DNA from: a virus
Length of the DNA stretch: 37,118 nucleotides
Direction: 5' to 3' (one strand)
Virus record (IMG/VR): IMGVR_UViG_3300009788_000204
Location: 1-37,118 of that record
Within the stretch, counting starts at the first letter, position 1; each line of letters starts with the position of its first letter. The notes beneath the pieces were generated by a model, which was given only the letters and a program-made list of their open reading frames with translations, did no database searches and had not been told where the DNA came from. The translations under genes and the position numbers were made by a program. Below, one piece after another: positions 1 through 5,576 of this stretch.

Positions 1-1
1 G

Positions 2-40
2 ATAATTGCCGGAGGAATGTCCGTAGAGGGAATGTGCTAG
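2..40 (+). CDS. 3' end of an upstream gene (partial)
   Basis: The frame starting at base 2 is open from the window edge to a TAG at 38-40 and the next gene starts immediately afterwards. Only about 12 codons are inside the window, so no function can be given. The tight spacing to the following ATG matches the rest of this packed region, which is the only argument that the frame is real. Confidence 0.3.
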   Translation: MIAGGMSVEGMC

Positions 41-172
41 ATGAAGATGAATGACAAGTTAGAATGGGCGGTGTATGTTGGCGGATTTATTCTCGCCTGG
101 TTTCTATATTGGCTGATCGGGTTGAATAACGGGAATGCTTTTTTGATTAACATGTGGGGAAAGTTTCGATGA
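41..172 (+). CDS. 43-aa single-span membrane microprotein
   Basis: A small ORF of 43 residues starting M-K-M-N-D-K. Residues about 9-28 form one hydrophobic segment rich in Trp, Phe, Leu and Gly, enough for a single membrane span, followed by a short polar tail. The stop codon overlaps the start of the next gene (ATGA type), so it appears translationally coupled. A second start at residue 3 is possible. No family is recognised. It could be a small phage membrane protein affecting the host envelope, but nothing in the sequence tells which role it has. Confidence 0.55.
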   Translation: MKMNDKLEWAVYVGGFILAWFLYWLIGLNNGNAFLINMWGKFR

Positions 173-366
173 AACAATACCTTGGCGAAGAACGGCGCAA
201 GAAAAAGAGTGTGAAGAAACTCAGCGTGTTCTGCGCGCATCCCCGAACCGAAGGAACTCTTTTTGATATGGGGGTTAAGTCGTGTGCGATTTGCGGCGCG
301 CTGTTTACAGGGGAAGTGGCATTATCGAATCCCGTCATTGGGTACGTGGAAGTTGAGAATGATTAG
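169..366 (+). CDS. Small basic protein with Cys pairs (possible zinc site)
   Basis: About 65 residues from the ATG at 169, which overlaps the upstream stop. An in-frame ATG at 154 lies inside the upstream gene and is less likely. The N-terminus is Lys/Arg-rich (RRKKKSVKK). Further on there is a CAH motif and a CAICG motif about 20 residues later, which could bind zinc, although a complete four-ligand set is not certain. It overlaps the next gene by 8 bases. Many early phage microproteins have this basic plus zinc-knuckle composition. No specific function can be assigned. Confidence 0.5.
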   Translation: MKQYLGEERRKKKSVKKLSVFCAHPRTEGTLFDMGVKSCAICGALFTGEVALSNPVIGYVEVEND

Positions 367-466
367 TCCGTGGATTATCTGCTTTATCTTCGGCCATGAC
401 TGGGAGCTGTCCGACTGGCCGGTGGTGTTGGTATGTCAGCGCTGCGGACAAGCGAAAATAACGTGA
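359..466 (+). CDS. 35-aa Cys/His microprotein, DUF1660-like
   Basis: The ORF has 35 codons. It shows the pattern C-x4-GH-x-W near the N-terminus and C-x2-C near the C-terminus (CFIFGHDW, then VCQRCG). This is the layout of short phage and prophage proteins grouped as DUF1660, in which a Cys/His set probably holds one zinc ion. It overlaps both neighbours, typical of translational coupling. Function is unknown even for the family. The family assignment is from memory of the motif and is not proved. Confidence 0.5.
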   Translation: MISPWIICFIFGHDWELSDWPVVLVCQRCGQAKIT

Positions 467-687
467 CAAGAAAAGTGGAGACAGGCGGGCCGGCATTCCC
501 TTTGAGTAGTGTTGTGGCCAATATTGTACCCGACAAGGCGATGGGAATGTCTCTCCGGGATTGGTTTGCGGGACAAGCCCTCGGAGTGGTTTATGGAAAT
601 TCTGTAAACATGAAAAACGAAGACTTGGCCAAGGTTTGTTATGAGATTGCCGACACGATGATTGCCGAGAGAAAAAAGAAACTTTAA
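463..687 (+). CDS. Conserved phage hypothetical protein (GGPAFP / SLRDWFAGQAL type)
   Basis: About 74 residues. It carries ETGGPAFP near the N-terminus, then GMSLRDWFAGQAL, and a C-terminal helix YEIADTMIAER. These three landmarks are familiar from a widespread phage hypothetical family found in early and middle gene regions. The GTG at 463, overlapping the upstream stop, places the GGPAFP motif near residue 8 as is usual. An ATG at 433 would add 10 residues but overlap the previous gene by 34 bases. Its role is not known. Confidence 0.65.
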   Translation: MTRKVETGGPAFPLSSVVANIVPDKAMGMSLRDWFAGQALGVVYGNSVNMKNEDLAKVCYEIADTMIAERKKKL

Positions 688-757
688 TAAAAGGGTTGCG
701 TTCCTGAAAAGAGATGTGCTAAGTTTAGGCCAAATAGATTCCAGGAGGTCTTAAACT

Positions 758-1252
758 ATGCAAGTTAATAATCACGACATCGCCGGTTTGCAAACCCGAA
801 TAAACCGGTTCATTGAAGAATGTTTCAAATGCGTTTCATCGGGAACATCCCAAGTCAATATGTTCGATCAAGCCCGTATGAATTCTTACTTGGATTCCGT
901 TGACGCCTACCATGGCTGGGTAACATCTCAGCCCCAACTCGACTTACCCGAAACTCACCCGCGTCCGATTGAACTCGAAGGCGATCCCAAGATTAACGAT
1001 GTTGAAAACGAATCCGTGAACGATATGATTCGCTTAATGGGAATCTGCCGGGATGAACTTATTCATTCCCAGTCAGCGCGTGAAGCGTCTGGATTGAATA
1101 AATTCGATTCGGCTCGCTTGCAATCCGTGGTAACAAAATGCCGCGCCTTCATGGTTGATTATGTGGGCAAAGTAACGCCGCTGGATCTACCGGAATCGTC
1201 TCCCCAAGCGGAACAATCCGGTCCCGGTCGCAAAGGCATTAATCCGTCGTAA
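758..1252 (+). CDS. 164-aa protein with an internal duplication
   Basis: Strong ribosome binding site AGGAGGT upstream of the ATG, implying abundant translation. The protein has two related halves. Residues 35-68 contain MFDQAR followed by LDLPETHP, and residues 115-149 contain KFDSAR followed by LDLPESSP, with nearly equal spacing (about 27 residues) between the two landmarks in each copy. Each copy is preceded by a helix containing a conserved-looking Cys. This suggests duplication of one helical domain of about 65 residues. The C-terminus is polar and Gly/Pro rich. I do not recognise the family. The structured intergenic region follows directly. Confidence 0.75.
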   Translation: MQVNNHDIAGLQTRINRFIEECFKCVSSGTSQVNMFDQARMNSYLDSVDAYHGWVTSQPQLDLPETHPRPIELEGDPKINDVENESVNDMIRLMGICRDELIHSQSAREASGLNKFDSARLQSVVTKCRAFMVDYVGKVTPLDLPESSPQAEQSGPGRKGINPS

Positions 1253-1259
1253 TCAAGTT

Positions 1260-1525
1260 TACGCTGCAATTGCGGCGTATCCAGGTTCGTGTACCCCAGG
1301 GGACAGCCGCGCGATTAAAGTCCAGCATTGCCCTGGGATAGGGACGCCTGAAAATGTTTAACAGCGGAGTGGTAGAGGCCCGGACGTCTAAACAGTAATG
1401 GGCTGCTCGCTTCGCGTCAATCGGCCAGTGAGATGGCCGAACCCTGTCGAAGTCGCTTTAACTGTGATTAACTGCGATATCTCATCAGCGTACAGGGTCC
1501 GCCTGACTTTTTTGTCAGGCTGATT
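1260..1525 (+). ncRNA. Structured intergenic region (candidate RNA element)
   Basis: No convincing gene lies between 1253 and 1537. Read on the + strand the stretch holds a chain of inverted repeats: ACGCTGCA/TTGCGGCGT around 1260; GGCGT-ATCC with GGAT-ACGCC and CCCAGGG with CCCTGGG at about 1273-1349; TGTTTA with TAAACA at about 1355-1394; TCGGCCA/TGGCCGA at 1421-1440 with a six-base loop; ACCCTGT at 1441-1447 with ACAGGGT at 1492-1498; and GCCTGAC/GTCAGGC at 1501-1520 around a T6 loop. Such density suggests a folded RNA or leader for the following tiny genes. I could not fit a tRNA, tmRNA, group I intron or RNase P to it. Confidence 0.4.
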
Positions 1526-1537
1526 TGAGGAATCAAG

Positions 1538-1621
1538 ATGGATGATAAAACAGCATTGACCATTGGGATTGTTGTTGTTCTTGGAATGATTATTTATTTG
1601 ATTTGTACGATGCCGGGATAA
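1538..1621 (+). CDS. 27-aa membrane peptide
   Basis: A 27-residue ORF starting MDDKTALT, followed by an unbroken hydrophobic run of Ile, Val, Leu and Gly to about residue 23. A GAGG element about 8 bases upstream sits in the loop of a small GATT/AATC stem, which might partly hide the ribosome binding site. It heads a string of five tiny overlapping ORFs. The composition fits a single membrane helix. No function is recognised. Confidence 0.45.
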   Translation: MDDKTALTIGIVVVLGMIIYLICTMPG

Positions 1622-1625
1622 CGCC

Positions 1626-1733
1626 ATGGAAGATTGTCGCGCTCCAAGTGAATGGGAAGAAGACGAATGGACCGTGCCGGAGCAGGAGGTTCGGTTGTCG
1701 TGGATGGATTGGGCGTGGGTTTTTTATGAGTAA
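1626..1733 (+). CDS. 35-aa acidic Trp-rich microprotein
   Basis: An ORF of 35 residues, acidic in the first half (repeated Glu, with EWEEDEW) and aromatic in the second half (SWMDWAWVFYE). It overlaps the start of the zinc-ribbon gene by 8 bases. No family is recognised. The clear charge pattern and the tight overlap with its neighbours favour a real gene, but its short length keeps confidence low. Confidence 0.35.
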   Translation: MEDCRAPSEWEEDEWTVPEQEVRLSWMDWAWVFYE

Positions 1734-1950
1734 AAAAACCAATCGCCCCGTTTGTCCGATGTGTGGGTTTGATCGCTGGAAGACGGTGGTGAAAAAAGAG
1801 AAATGGCAGTGCCGAACGTGTGGGTGGAAAACGGACGAATCAAAAACAGTTGTACCGGAACCCGTTGCCGCCAGTCCAAATCAGCCAACGCCTGTTGTGG
1901 TTTACAAAGTTTCGTGGTGGAGAAAATTCTGGAGGTGGATGTGGAAGTGA
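1726..1950 (+). CDS. Zinc-ribbon protein with cationic Trp-rich tail
   Basis: 74 residues from the ATG at 1726. Two Cys pairs, CPMCG and CRTCGW, about 19 residues apart form a classic zinc ribbon in the first 36 residues. A Pro/Val/Thr-rich linker follows, and the last dozen residues (VSWWRKFWRWMWK) are extremely rich in Trp, Arg and Lys. That tail resembles membrane-active cationic peptides or a membrane-interface anchor. The zinc ribbon could bind nucleic acid or a host protein. An upstream in-frame ATG at 1603 would run through two other ORFs and is not preferred. Confidence 0.6.
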   Translation: MSKKTNRPVCPMCGFDRWKTVVKKEKWQCRTCGWKTDESKTVVPEPVAASPNQPTPVVVYKVSWWRKFWRWMWK

Positions 1951-2015
1951 TAGTTGTGATCTGGTTAATTGTTGTGCCGATTTTTATATTGAATTGGCTA
2001 TGGCAGCAATGGTAG
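1941..2015 (+). CDS. 24-aa hydrophobic peptide, GTG start
   Basis: A GGAGG at 1931-1935 is placed 5 bases before a GTG at 1941, giving a 24-residue peptide that is almost wholly hydrophobic and ends in LWQQW. It overlaps the end of the zinc-ribbon gene and the start of the next gene. The well-placed ribosome binding site is the main support. It is a candidate single-span membrane peptide with unknown role. GTG at 1947 is an alternative start. Confidence 0.35.
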   Translation: MEVIVVIWLIVVPIFILNWLWQQW

Positions 2016-2482
2016 CGATTATTGTTGCGGTTGCTTGTTCGTTTCTTGCGATAGTTATGATGTTTATTCGTTTTGAAAAACAGATAGACGATCTCTGGGA
2101 TTCTTCGAAACTTCATAATGAGACGATGATGAGGGTCATTGATGAAAATGAGAGGATTCTCAATGCGATTCCCCGCGCAAAAGAAAATCTGGATGAAACA
2201 AAACAGATTTTGGAACTGGCCAAAAAGCAGCAAAATCATATTGCAACGATTCGCCAAGATTGGATTCAGGCCAATATGCTTTTAAACGAAGTGTGCGAGA
2301 CGATGTCGATGATTGGCGGCGATGCCAAGCCGGACGAGGCGCTTCACTACATGCGGCTGGCTACCAAGAAATTTGCCGATGACTCGAAGATACGAAAAAA
2401 ATTAAAGACTCCTTCCGGCCTTAAAACTCCCGAAGTGACCGTAGACGATTCTCATGTTGATAAAAAAAGGGTAAAGAAATGA
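2000..2482 (+). CDS. Membrane-anchored coiled-coil protein
   Basis: About 160 residues from ATG 2000 (ATG 2009 is an alternative). Residues 4-23 are a hydrophobic segment (VAIIVAVACSFLAIVMMF), then a charged heptad-like region with repeated Glu, Lys, Gln and Leu runs to about residue 120. The C-terminus is Lys/Asp-rich. The topology suggests an inner-membrane anchor with a cytoplasmic or periplasmic coiled coil. It resembles small phage membrane proteins such as spanin-like or superinfection-related factors only in general shape. The stop overlaps the next start by 4 bases. Function unknown. Confidence 0.6.
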   Translation: MAAMVAIIVAVACSFLAIVMMFIRFEKQIDDLWDSSKLHNETMMRVIDENERILNAIPRAKENLDETKQILELAKKQQNHIATIRQDWIQANMLLNEVCETMSMIGGDAKPDEALHYMRLATKKFADDSKIRKKLKTPSGLKTPEVTVDDSHVDKKRVKK

Positions 2483-2760
2483 CGTGTCCGCATTGTCAAA
2501 AAGAAAACGATCCCGTTGCGCCCCGTTGCTGGTCCTGCCATACCGAACTAAAAGACAATCCGTTTTTTGGTATGCAGACAGCGGCTGTCGAGAATATGAA
2601 ACCAGTTCCGTCTGATTTTGAAAGCGCGACGCGGAATCGATATCTCGAATTAACAGTCAAGGCAAGCAAATTTATCGAAAGCTATGAAAGCGACCTGAAC
2701 GAAAGTGAACTGGAATTATTTTTTGAAATTGTAGGAACAATCTGGAGGATGAAAAAATGA
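2479..2760 (+). CDS. Zinc-ribbon protein, 93 aa
   Basis: Begins MTCPHCQ and has a second pair CWSC about 13 residues later, so the first 20 residues form a compact four-Cys zinc ribbon of the DUF7577/double-zinc-ribbon style. The rest is helical and acidic (YESDLNESELELFFEIVG). The ATG overlaps the upstream stop, and its own stop overlaps the next ATG, so it is part of a coupled operon. Such ribbons often mediate protein or nucleic-acid contacts. No specific role can be assigned. Confidence 0.65.
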   Translation: MTCPHCQKENDPVAPRCWSCHTELKDNPFFGMQTAAVENMKPVPSDFESATRNRYLELTVKASKFIESYESDLNESELELFFEIVGTIWRMKK

Positions 2761-2933
2761 CGAAAGCTGCACAAACTATAGAATTCTGGACGGTTCAGCA
2801 GACCGCAAAATTCATGGGAATTTCTGAACAAGCGATTCGCAAGGCGCTAAAAGACGGACGACTGGAAGGCAAAAAATTTGGCCATGCCTGGATGATCGAA
2901 GCCGATGTCATTAGAAAAGCGGCTGGCAAATAA
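2757..2933 (+). CDS. Excisionase-like helix-turn-helix protein
   Basis: 58 residues. The pattern W-TVQQTAKFMGISEQAIRKALKDG followed by G-KKFGHAWMIEADVI is that of the HTH_17/excisionase (MerR-like winged HTH) family: helix, turn, recognition helix, then a small wing ending in a W-x-I strand. A GGAGG lies 9 bases upstream. Such proteins act as phage Xis or as small transcription factors binding DNA in the cytoplasm. No integrase is present in the window, so a regulator of the surrounding genes is as likely as an excisionase. Confidence 0.75.
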   Translation: MTKAAQTIEFWTVQQTAKFMGISEQAIRKALKDGRLEGKKFGHAWMIEADVIRKAAGK

Positions 2934-2981
2934 ATTGATATTGAAACTTGCAGAGATAGTGGGATTGATAGAGGCTAAGGT

Positions 2982-3320
2982 ATGATTACAGGGGAGGGGG
3001 GGTGGTCTAAGATATTTCCGCCCTCATTGGCAAAAAAGGTTTACAATGAAAAATTTAATGAACCAACTGAAATGATTCGCTGGACAAAAGATCGGGTGAT
3101 TGTCGAAGTGTTGGAAAATAAAAAAACAGGAATTTTGTTTCCAGCCAACGTTCAGCCCAAAATGCAAACAGGCCGGGTTTTGGGAGTTGGAGCCAAAGCG
3201 CATGGAATTAAAACCGGCGATATTATTTATTTTTTGAAATGGGTTGGGAATCCCATTGTCGTCGATAACAAAGACGCGATCTGCCTTTCTGCCTACCACA
3301 TCATCGGCCAACCCATTTGA
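2982..3320 (+). CDS. GroES-like co-chaperonin
   Basis: 112 residues. From residue 37 the pattern DRVIVEVLE, then GILFP, GRVLGVG and KTGDIIYF follows the GroES/Cpn10 fold in order: first strand, lid loop, G-x-V-x-x-V-G strand and the GD turn before the final strands. The segment equivalent to the mobile loop is short. GroES caps GroEL during folding. Phages such as T4 (gp31) encode versions that let the host chaperonin fold large capsid proteins, and that is the natural inference here. The N-terminal 30 residues are not part of the fold; an internal ATG at 3072 would remove them. Confidence 0.7.
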   Translation: MITGEGGWSKIFPPSLAKKVYNEKFNEPTEMIRWTKDRVIVEVLENKKTGILFPANVQPKMQTGRVLGVGAKAHGIKTGDIIYFLKWVGNPIVVDNKDAICLSAYHIIGQPI

Positions 3321-3345
3321 CATTTTAAAAAAATCGCGTTAAGCT
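3317..3345 (+). promoter_or_regulatory. Candidate sigma70-type promoter
   Basis: A perfect TTGACA at 3317-3322 is followed, after 17 bases, by TAAGCT at 3340-3345, a poor -10 match. It lies at the end of the GroES-like gene, in one of the few intergenic gaps, upstream of the three basic microprotein genes. The perfect -35 with ideal spacing supports it, while the weak -10 limits confidence. Confidence 0.4.
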
Positions 3346-3367
3346 AAAAAGGCAATGCTATTTTAGC
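3343..3367 (+). promoter_or_regulatory. Inverted repeat between promoter and RBS (operator or 5' stem-loop)
   Basis: GCTAAAA at 3343-3349 and TTTTAGC at 3361-3367 form a perfect 7-base inverted repeat around an 11-base loop. It overlaps the putative -10 element and ends one base before the AGGAGG at 3369-3374. It could be a repressor operator or an mRNA stem-loop that affects ribosome access. There is no T-run after it, so a terminator is unlikely. Confidence 0.35.
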
Positions 3368-3380
3368 GAGGAGGTAATTT

Positions 3381-3560
3381 ATGTCCGCAGTTAAGCGACT
3401 TAACTTATCAAAGTCCCAATCCAAGGCAGCCGGTCCCGCCTTTTCTTCAGGGCGACGGTTGACCAACATGTCCAACTCTATCAGCACCACAGACCGTCGA
3501 TTTGGCGGAAAGTCAGGCACCCAATCCATCTCCGGCCCCAAATTGGGGAGGAAAAAATAA
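3381..3560 (+). CDS. Basic Ser/Gly-rich microprotein 1 (59 aa)
   Basis: ATG at 3381 with AGGAGG six bases upstream. 59 residues, rich in Ser, Gly, Lys and Arg with few acidic residues and no predicted hydrophobic core. It is the first of three genes joined by TAATG overlaps. The composition suggests a disordered nucleic-acid or capsid-interior binding protein. This is inference from charge only. No family is recognised. Confidence 0.6.
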   Translation: MSAVKRLNLSKSQSKAAGPAFSSGRRLTNMSNSISTTDRRFGGKSGTQSISGPKLGRKK

Positions 3561-3736
3561 TGGCCAAACCCATCAAAGCTCCCGAAGCCCAGAAAGGCAC
3601 CAAGATCGGAAACCTGAAAACACTCGGCGGTGAATCTGGACAGGGCAAGTTAAACGGTCCCAAATCAGCCGGTGTTCAAGGTGTTCATGTCCAAGACAAA
3701 TCAGGCCGTGGACCCGTTAAACAGGCAGCAGGATAA
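3560..3736 (+). CDS. Basic Gly/Lys-rich microprotein 2 (58 aa)
   Basis: The start ATG overlaps the previous stop (TAATG). 58 residues dominated by Lys, Gly, Ala, Pro and Gln, probably disordered, with net positive charge and repeated short G-x-G and K-x-G steps. It is coupled to both neighbours. It may act with the other two basic microproteins, for example in DNA condensation or head filling, but this is an inference from composition and position before the packaging genes. Confidence 0.55.
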   Translation: MAKPIKAPEAQKGTKIGNLKTLGGESGQGKLNGPKSAGVQGVHVQDKSGRGPVKQAAG

Positions 3737-3903
3737 TGGCGAGGAAATCGGAACAGAAAAGGGCTGATGCTCAACGGCAAATAAATCGCGGTGCGCGAGC
3801 CGCCAGAGCGAAAGGGAGGGCTGGCAAGGCCCTTGGAAAATCCGCAGCCGGGAAAAAATTCAAAAAGGTTTTGAATAAGCTCGGACGGAAAGCCAAAGGT
3901 TAG
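3736..3903 (+). CDS. Highly basic microprotein 3 (55 aa)
   Basis: TAATG-coupled to the previous gene. Lys and Arg make up well over a third of the 55 residues, and most of the rest are Ala and Gly, with repeated motifs such as RGARAARAKGRAGKAL and FKKVLNKLGRKAKG. This resembles protamine or histone-tail composition and could bind DNA or RNA. It ends in TAG TAG. The +1 frame after the stop stays open as a membrane segment without its own normal start (next feature). Confidence 0.55.
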   Translation: MARKSEQKRADAQRQINRGARAARAKGRAGKALGKSAAGKKFKKVLNKLGRKAKG

Positions 3904-4099
3904 TAGATTCGTTTCGCTCCTTACCTCCAAAATTGCGATTGACCGTCGCTGGTTTTGGATTTGTTTTTTCCTGGTAGGTGTTATTGTTTATCAAGCGTAC
4001 CAGATTCTATACTTAAAGCTTGGCATCATCCGCATCTTGAATGCATACGGAAATTCACTCATGGAGCATATGAATTTTGTCCAAGGTTTGTTCAGGTGA
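3902..4099 (+). CDS. Orphan membrane ORF with no canonical start
   Basis: From about 3881 to the TGA at 4097-4099 one frame is open and encodes a convincing membrane protein: basic residues DRR, then WFWICFFLVGVIVYQAY, then an amphipathic C-terminus. There is no ATG, GTG or TTG before the hydrophobic part, only ATA and ATT. It lies in the +1 frame of the basic microprotein that ends at 3903. Possible explanations are a +1 frameshift at the GGT TAG stop, a rare ATT or ATA start, or a one-base indel in the sequence. A fused product would be a basic tail plus a membrane anchor. Confidence 0.35.
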   Translation, partial: SRFVSLLTSKIAIDRRWFWICFFLVGVIVYQAYQILYLKLGIIRILNAYGNSLMEHMNFVQGLFR

Positions 4100-4121
4100 A
4101 ATGAAAATCGGAGATTGGTAA

Positions 4122-4781
4122 ATGGGATTCTTTTCGTGTCCAAAAAAGTCAGACAACCACTGGTGGACAGAATCCGAATGGCTGAGTAAAAAGTGGACAG
4201 AGAAAGAAATACGGATTAACGCCGCCCTTCCCCACCACATGTGGGGATGGAAACAAAATGACCGGGTGTGGCCCATGTGTCAGGAGTATCGCGGCAAGAA
4301 TGCGTTCGGTCCTCGCGCTCAAACGATCTTCCCGCCGAAATATAAGTCCATCCCCCCTAAACTCGTTAAAGGGCGCGGTATATCAAGATGGATTTCCGCC
4401 GAAGACAAGTCAATTCTCCATGTCCCCATGTTCCAGAATTATTCACGCATTTGGTATCCCAATAATCTGCCGGACATCATCGAAGGCTTCGAGACGCAGA
4501 GAAATGAGAATTATTTAAAACCAATCCGATTTCGCAGGAAGGATTTCGTTCGGCTTTATGGGCCGTCGTCTCTCCAGAAGTTTTCAGATCGGTCTTATTT
4601 GGTCCGTGACCCCTATCACATTTCTTCACACCGTATGATTAAGCGCAGAGAACAACTTCACGTTTCCAAGAAAGAAACCGGGGAAGATACCGTGTGGCTC
4701 TGGAGATTTGGATGGAGATTCGACTCACTCGACAATTATTATGTTAAAAAGGCGGTATATGTTGGCTGGAACTGGAATTAA
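4122..4781 (+). CDS. 219-aa aromatic-rich hypothetical protein
   Basis: ATG at 4122 with GGAG about 9 bases upstream. The protein is rich in Trp, His, Arg and Tyr (for example MWGWKQNDRVWPMCQ) and has no signal peptide or membrane segment. It lies just upstream of the packaging genes, so a DNA-handling or virion-related role is possible, but no family or catalytic motif is recognised. It overlaps the next gene by 23 bases. Confidence 0.7.
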   Translation: MGFFSCPKKSDNHWWTESEWLSKKWTEKEIRINAALPHHMWGWKQNDRVWPMCQEYRGKNAFGPRAQTIFPPKYKSIPPKLVKGRGISRWISAEDKSILHVPMFQNYSRIWYPNNLPDIIEGFETQRNENYLKPIRFRRKDFVRLYGPSSLQKFSDRSYLVRDPYHISSHRMIKRREQLHVSKKETGEDTVWLWRFGWRFDSLDNYYVKKAVYVGWNWN

Positions 4782-4932
4782 AACATTCGAGAGATTCTTG
4801 GCAGATCTCAGGCTTCGATATCTGTTTATGTATTGCCAATTTTTAACTAAATATAAATGCTATTTTGACTCCAAAGAAGACAACCCAACGTTCAAGGAAT
4901 TTTTAATGGGGTATCGTGAAGAACATTCGTAA
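4759..4932 (+). CDS. 57-aa hypothetical protein
   Basis: Start chosen at ATG 4759 because an AAGGCGG lies a few bases upstream; ATG 4741 is also in frame. The product is helical, with a basic aromatic middle (RLRYLFMYCQFLTKYKCYF) and a polar C-terminus. No family is recognised. It overlaps the upstream gene by 23 bases, consistent with coupled expression into the terminase genes. Confidence 0.5.
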   Translation: MLAGTGIKTFERFLADLRLRYLFMYCQFLTKYKCYFDSKEDNPTFKEFLMGYREEHS

Positions 4933-4960
4933 AATTTGAAGATTGGAGATAAGCTGAAGT

Positions 4961-5371
4961 ATGAAATTGCCAGTACAAGTTGAACAGAAGCGAAACGCGG
5001 ATGTTGCAGAACCGTATGAGATCATTGAGAAACGGGCCTCCGGGGAAATAACGGCGCGGGAAGGACTTCAGATGTTTCAGGTGTTCCTAAAGAAGAAATT
5101 TCCGCTGGAGCGAGTGGCGACGCTGATTGATGATCTGTCCAAGGCAACGGACGTAAGAATGAACTCGTTCGGTGCGAAATTTAGTTCGCCGAACTGGATC
5201 GCGCGAGATAAGGCGGTTGATAAAGTTCTAAAGCTTTTAACATTGAGCCAGGATTCCGGCCCCACAGGAAAAATGGCTCCAACGAAGATGACGTTTAACA
5301 TCATCAGCAATTCTCCGGTCAAGGTTGAGCAGAAAGTTGAAAAGACGCAGGAGGAAAGCAAAGGAGCCTAA
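4961..5371 (+). CDS. Candidate terminase small subunit
   Basis: 136 residues, mainly helical, immediately upstream of the large terminase apart from one small gene. It contains a basic-acidic helical region and the segment DLSKATDVRMNSFG followed by ARDKAVDKVLKLL, like the helical core of phage small terminases that form a ring and recognise DNA for packaging. The C-terminus is a charged tail. The call rests on size, helical composition and position; no decisive HTH motif is visible, so it stays tentative. Confidence 0.45.
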   Translation: MKLPVQVEQKRNADVAEPYEIIEKRASGEITAREGLQMFQVFLKKKFPLERVATLIDDLSKATDVRMNSFGAKFSSPNWIARDKAVDKVLKLLTLSQDSGPTGKMAPTKMTFNIISNSPVKVEQKVEKTQEESKGA

Positions 5372-5576
5372 AACGAAGTCCTTTTCGCTGATCCCTGGGA
5401 AATGCTTTGAATGTGGCGGCAGAAAGTTTAAAAATGGTGTTTGCGTTAAATGCAAACGAAGCTACCGGCATACAGACAGTCGATCAAAAAAGAAACGGTT
5501 CAAGGTGTTTTTAAGTCGCAAAGATATTGATGCCATTAAGGAATCAGGAGACGAATGGAAGCAATCGAAGTCGTAA
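5325..5576 (+). CDS. Basic zinc-ribbon protein (TTG start)
   Basis: About 83 residues. The start is a TTG at 5325 (5337 is an alternative), inside the previous gene by 47 bases. The N-terminus is a cluster of Lys and Arg (RRRRKAK). A zinc ribbon CFECGG then CVKC follows at about residues 27-43, and a basic C-terminus ends in the terminase start. Zinc-ribbon plus basic patches suggests nucleic-acid binding, possibly an accessory to packaging. The start choice is uncertain. Confidence 0.55.
   Translation: MSRKLKRRRRKAKEPKTKSFSLIPGKCFECGGRKFKNGVCVKCKRSYRHTDSRSKKKRFKVFLSRKDIDAIKESGDEWKQSKS

Noticed and set aside
1340-1425. tRNA-like segment with AGTGGTAGA, as in a D-loop
   Set aside because: No 7-base acceptor stem, no consistent anticodon stem and no GGTTCRA T-arm could be arranged around it.
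1724-2257. 177-residue antisense ORF opposite the tiny genes
   Set aside because: Low-complexity Ile, Thr and His sequence without a ribosome binding site. The sense ORFs show zinc and membrane motifs.
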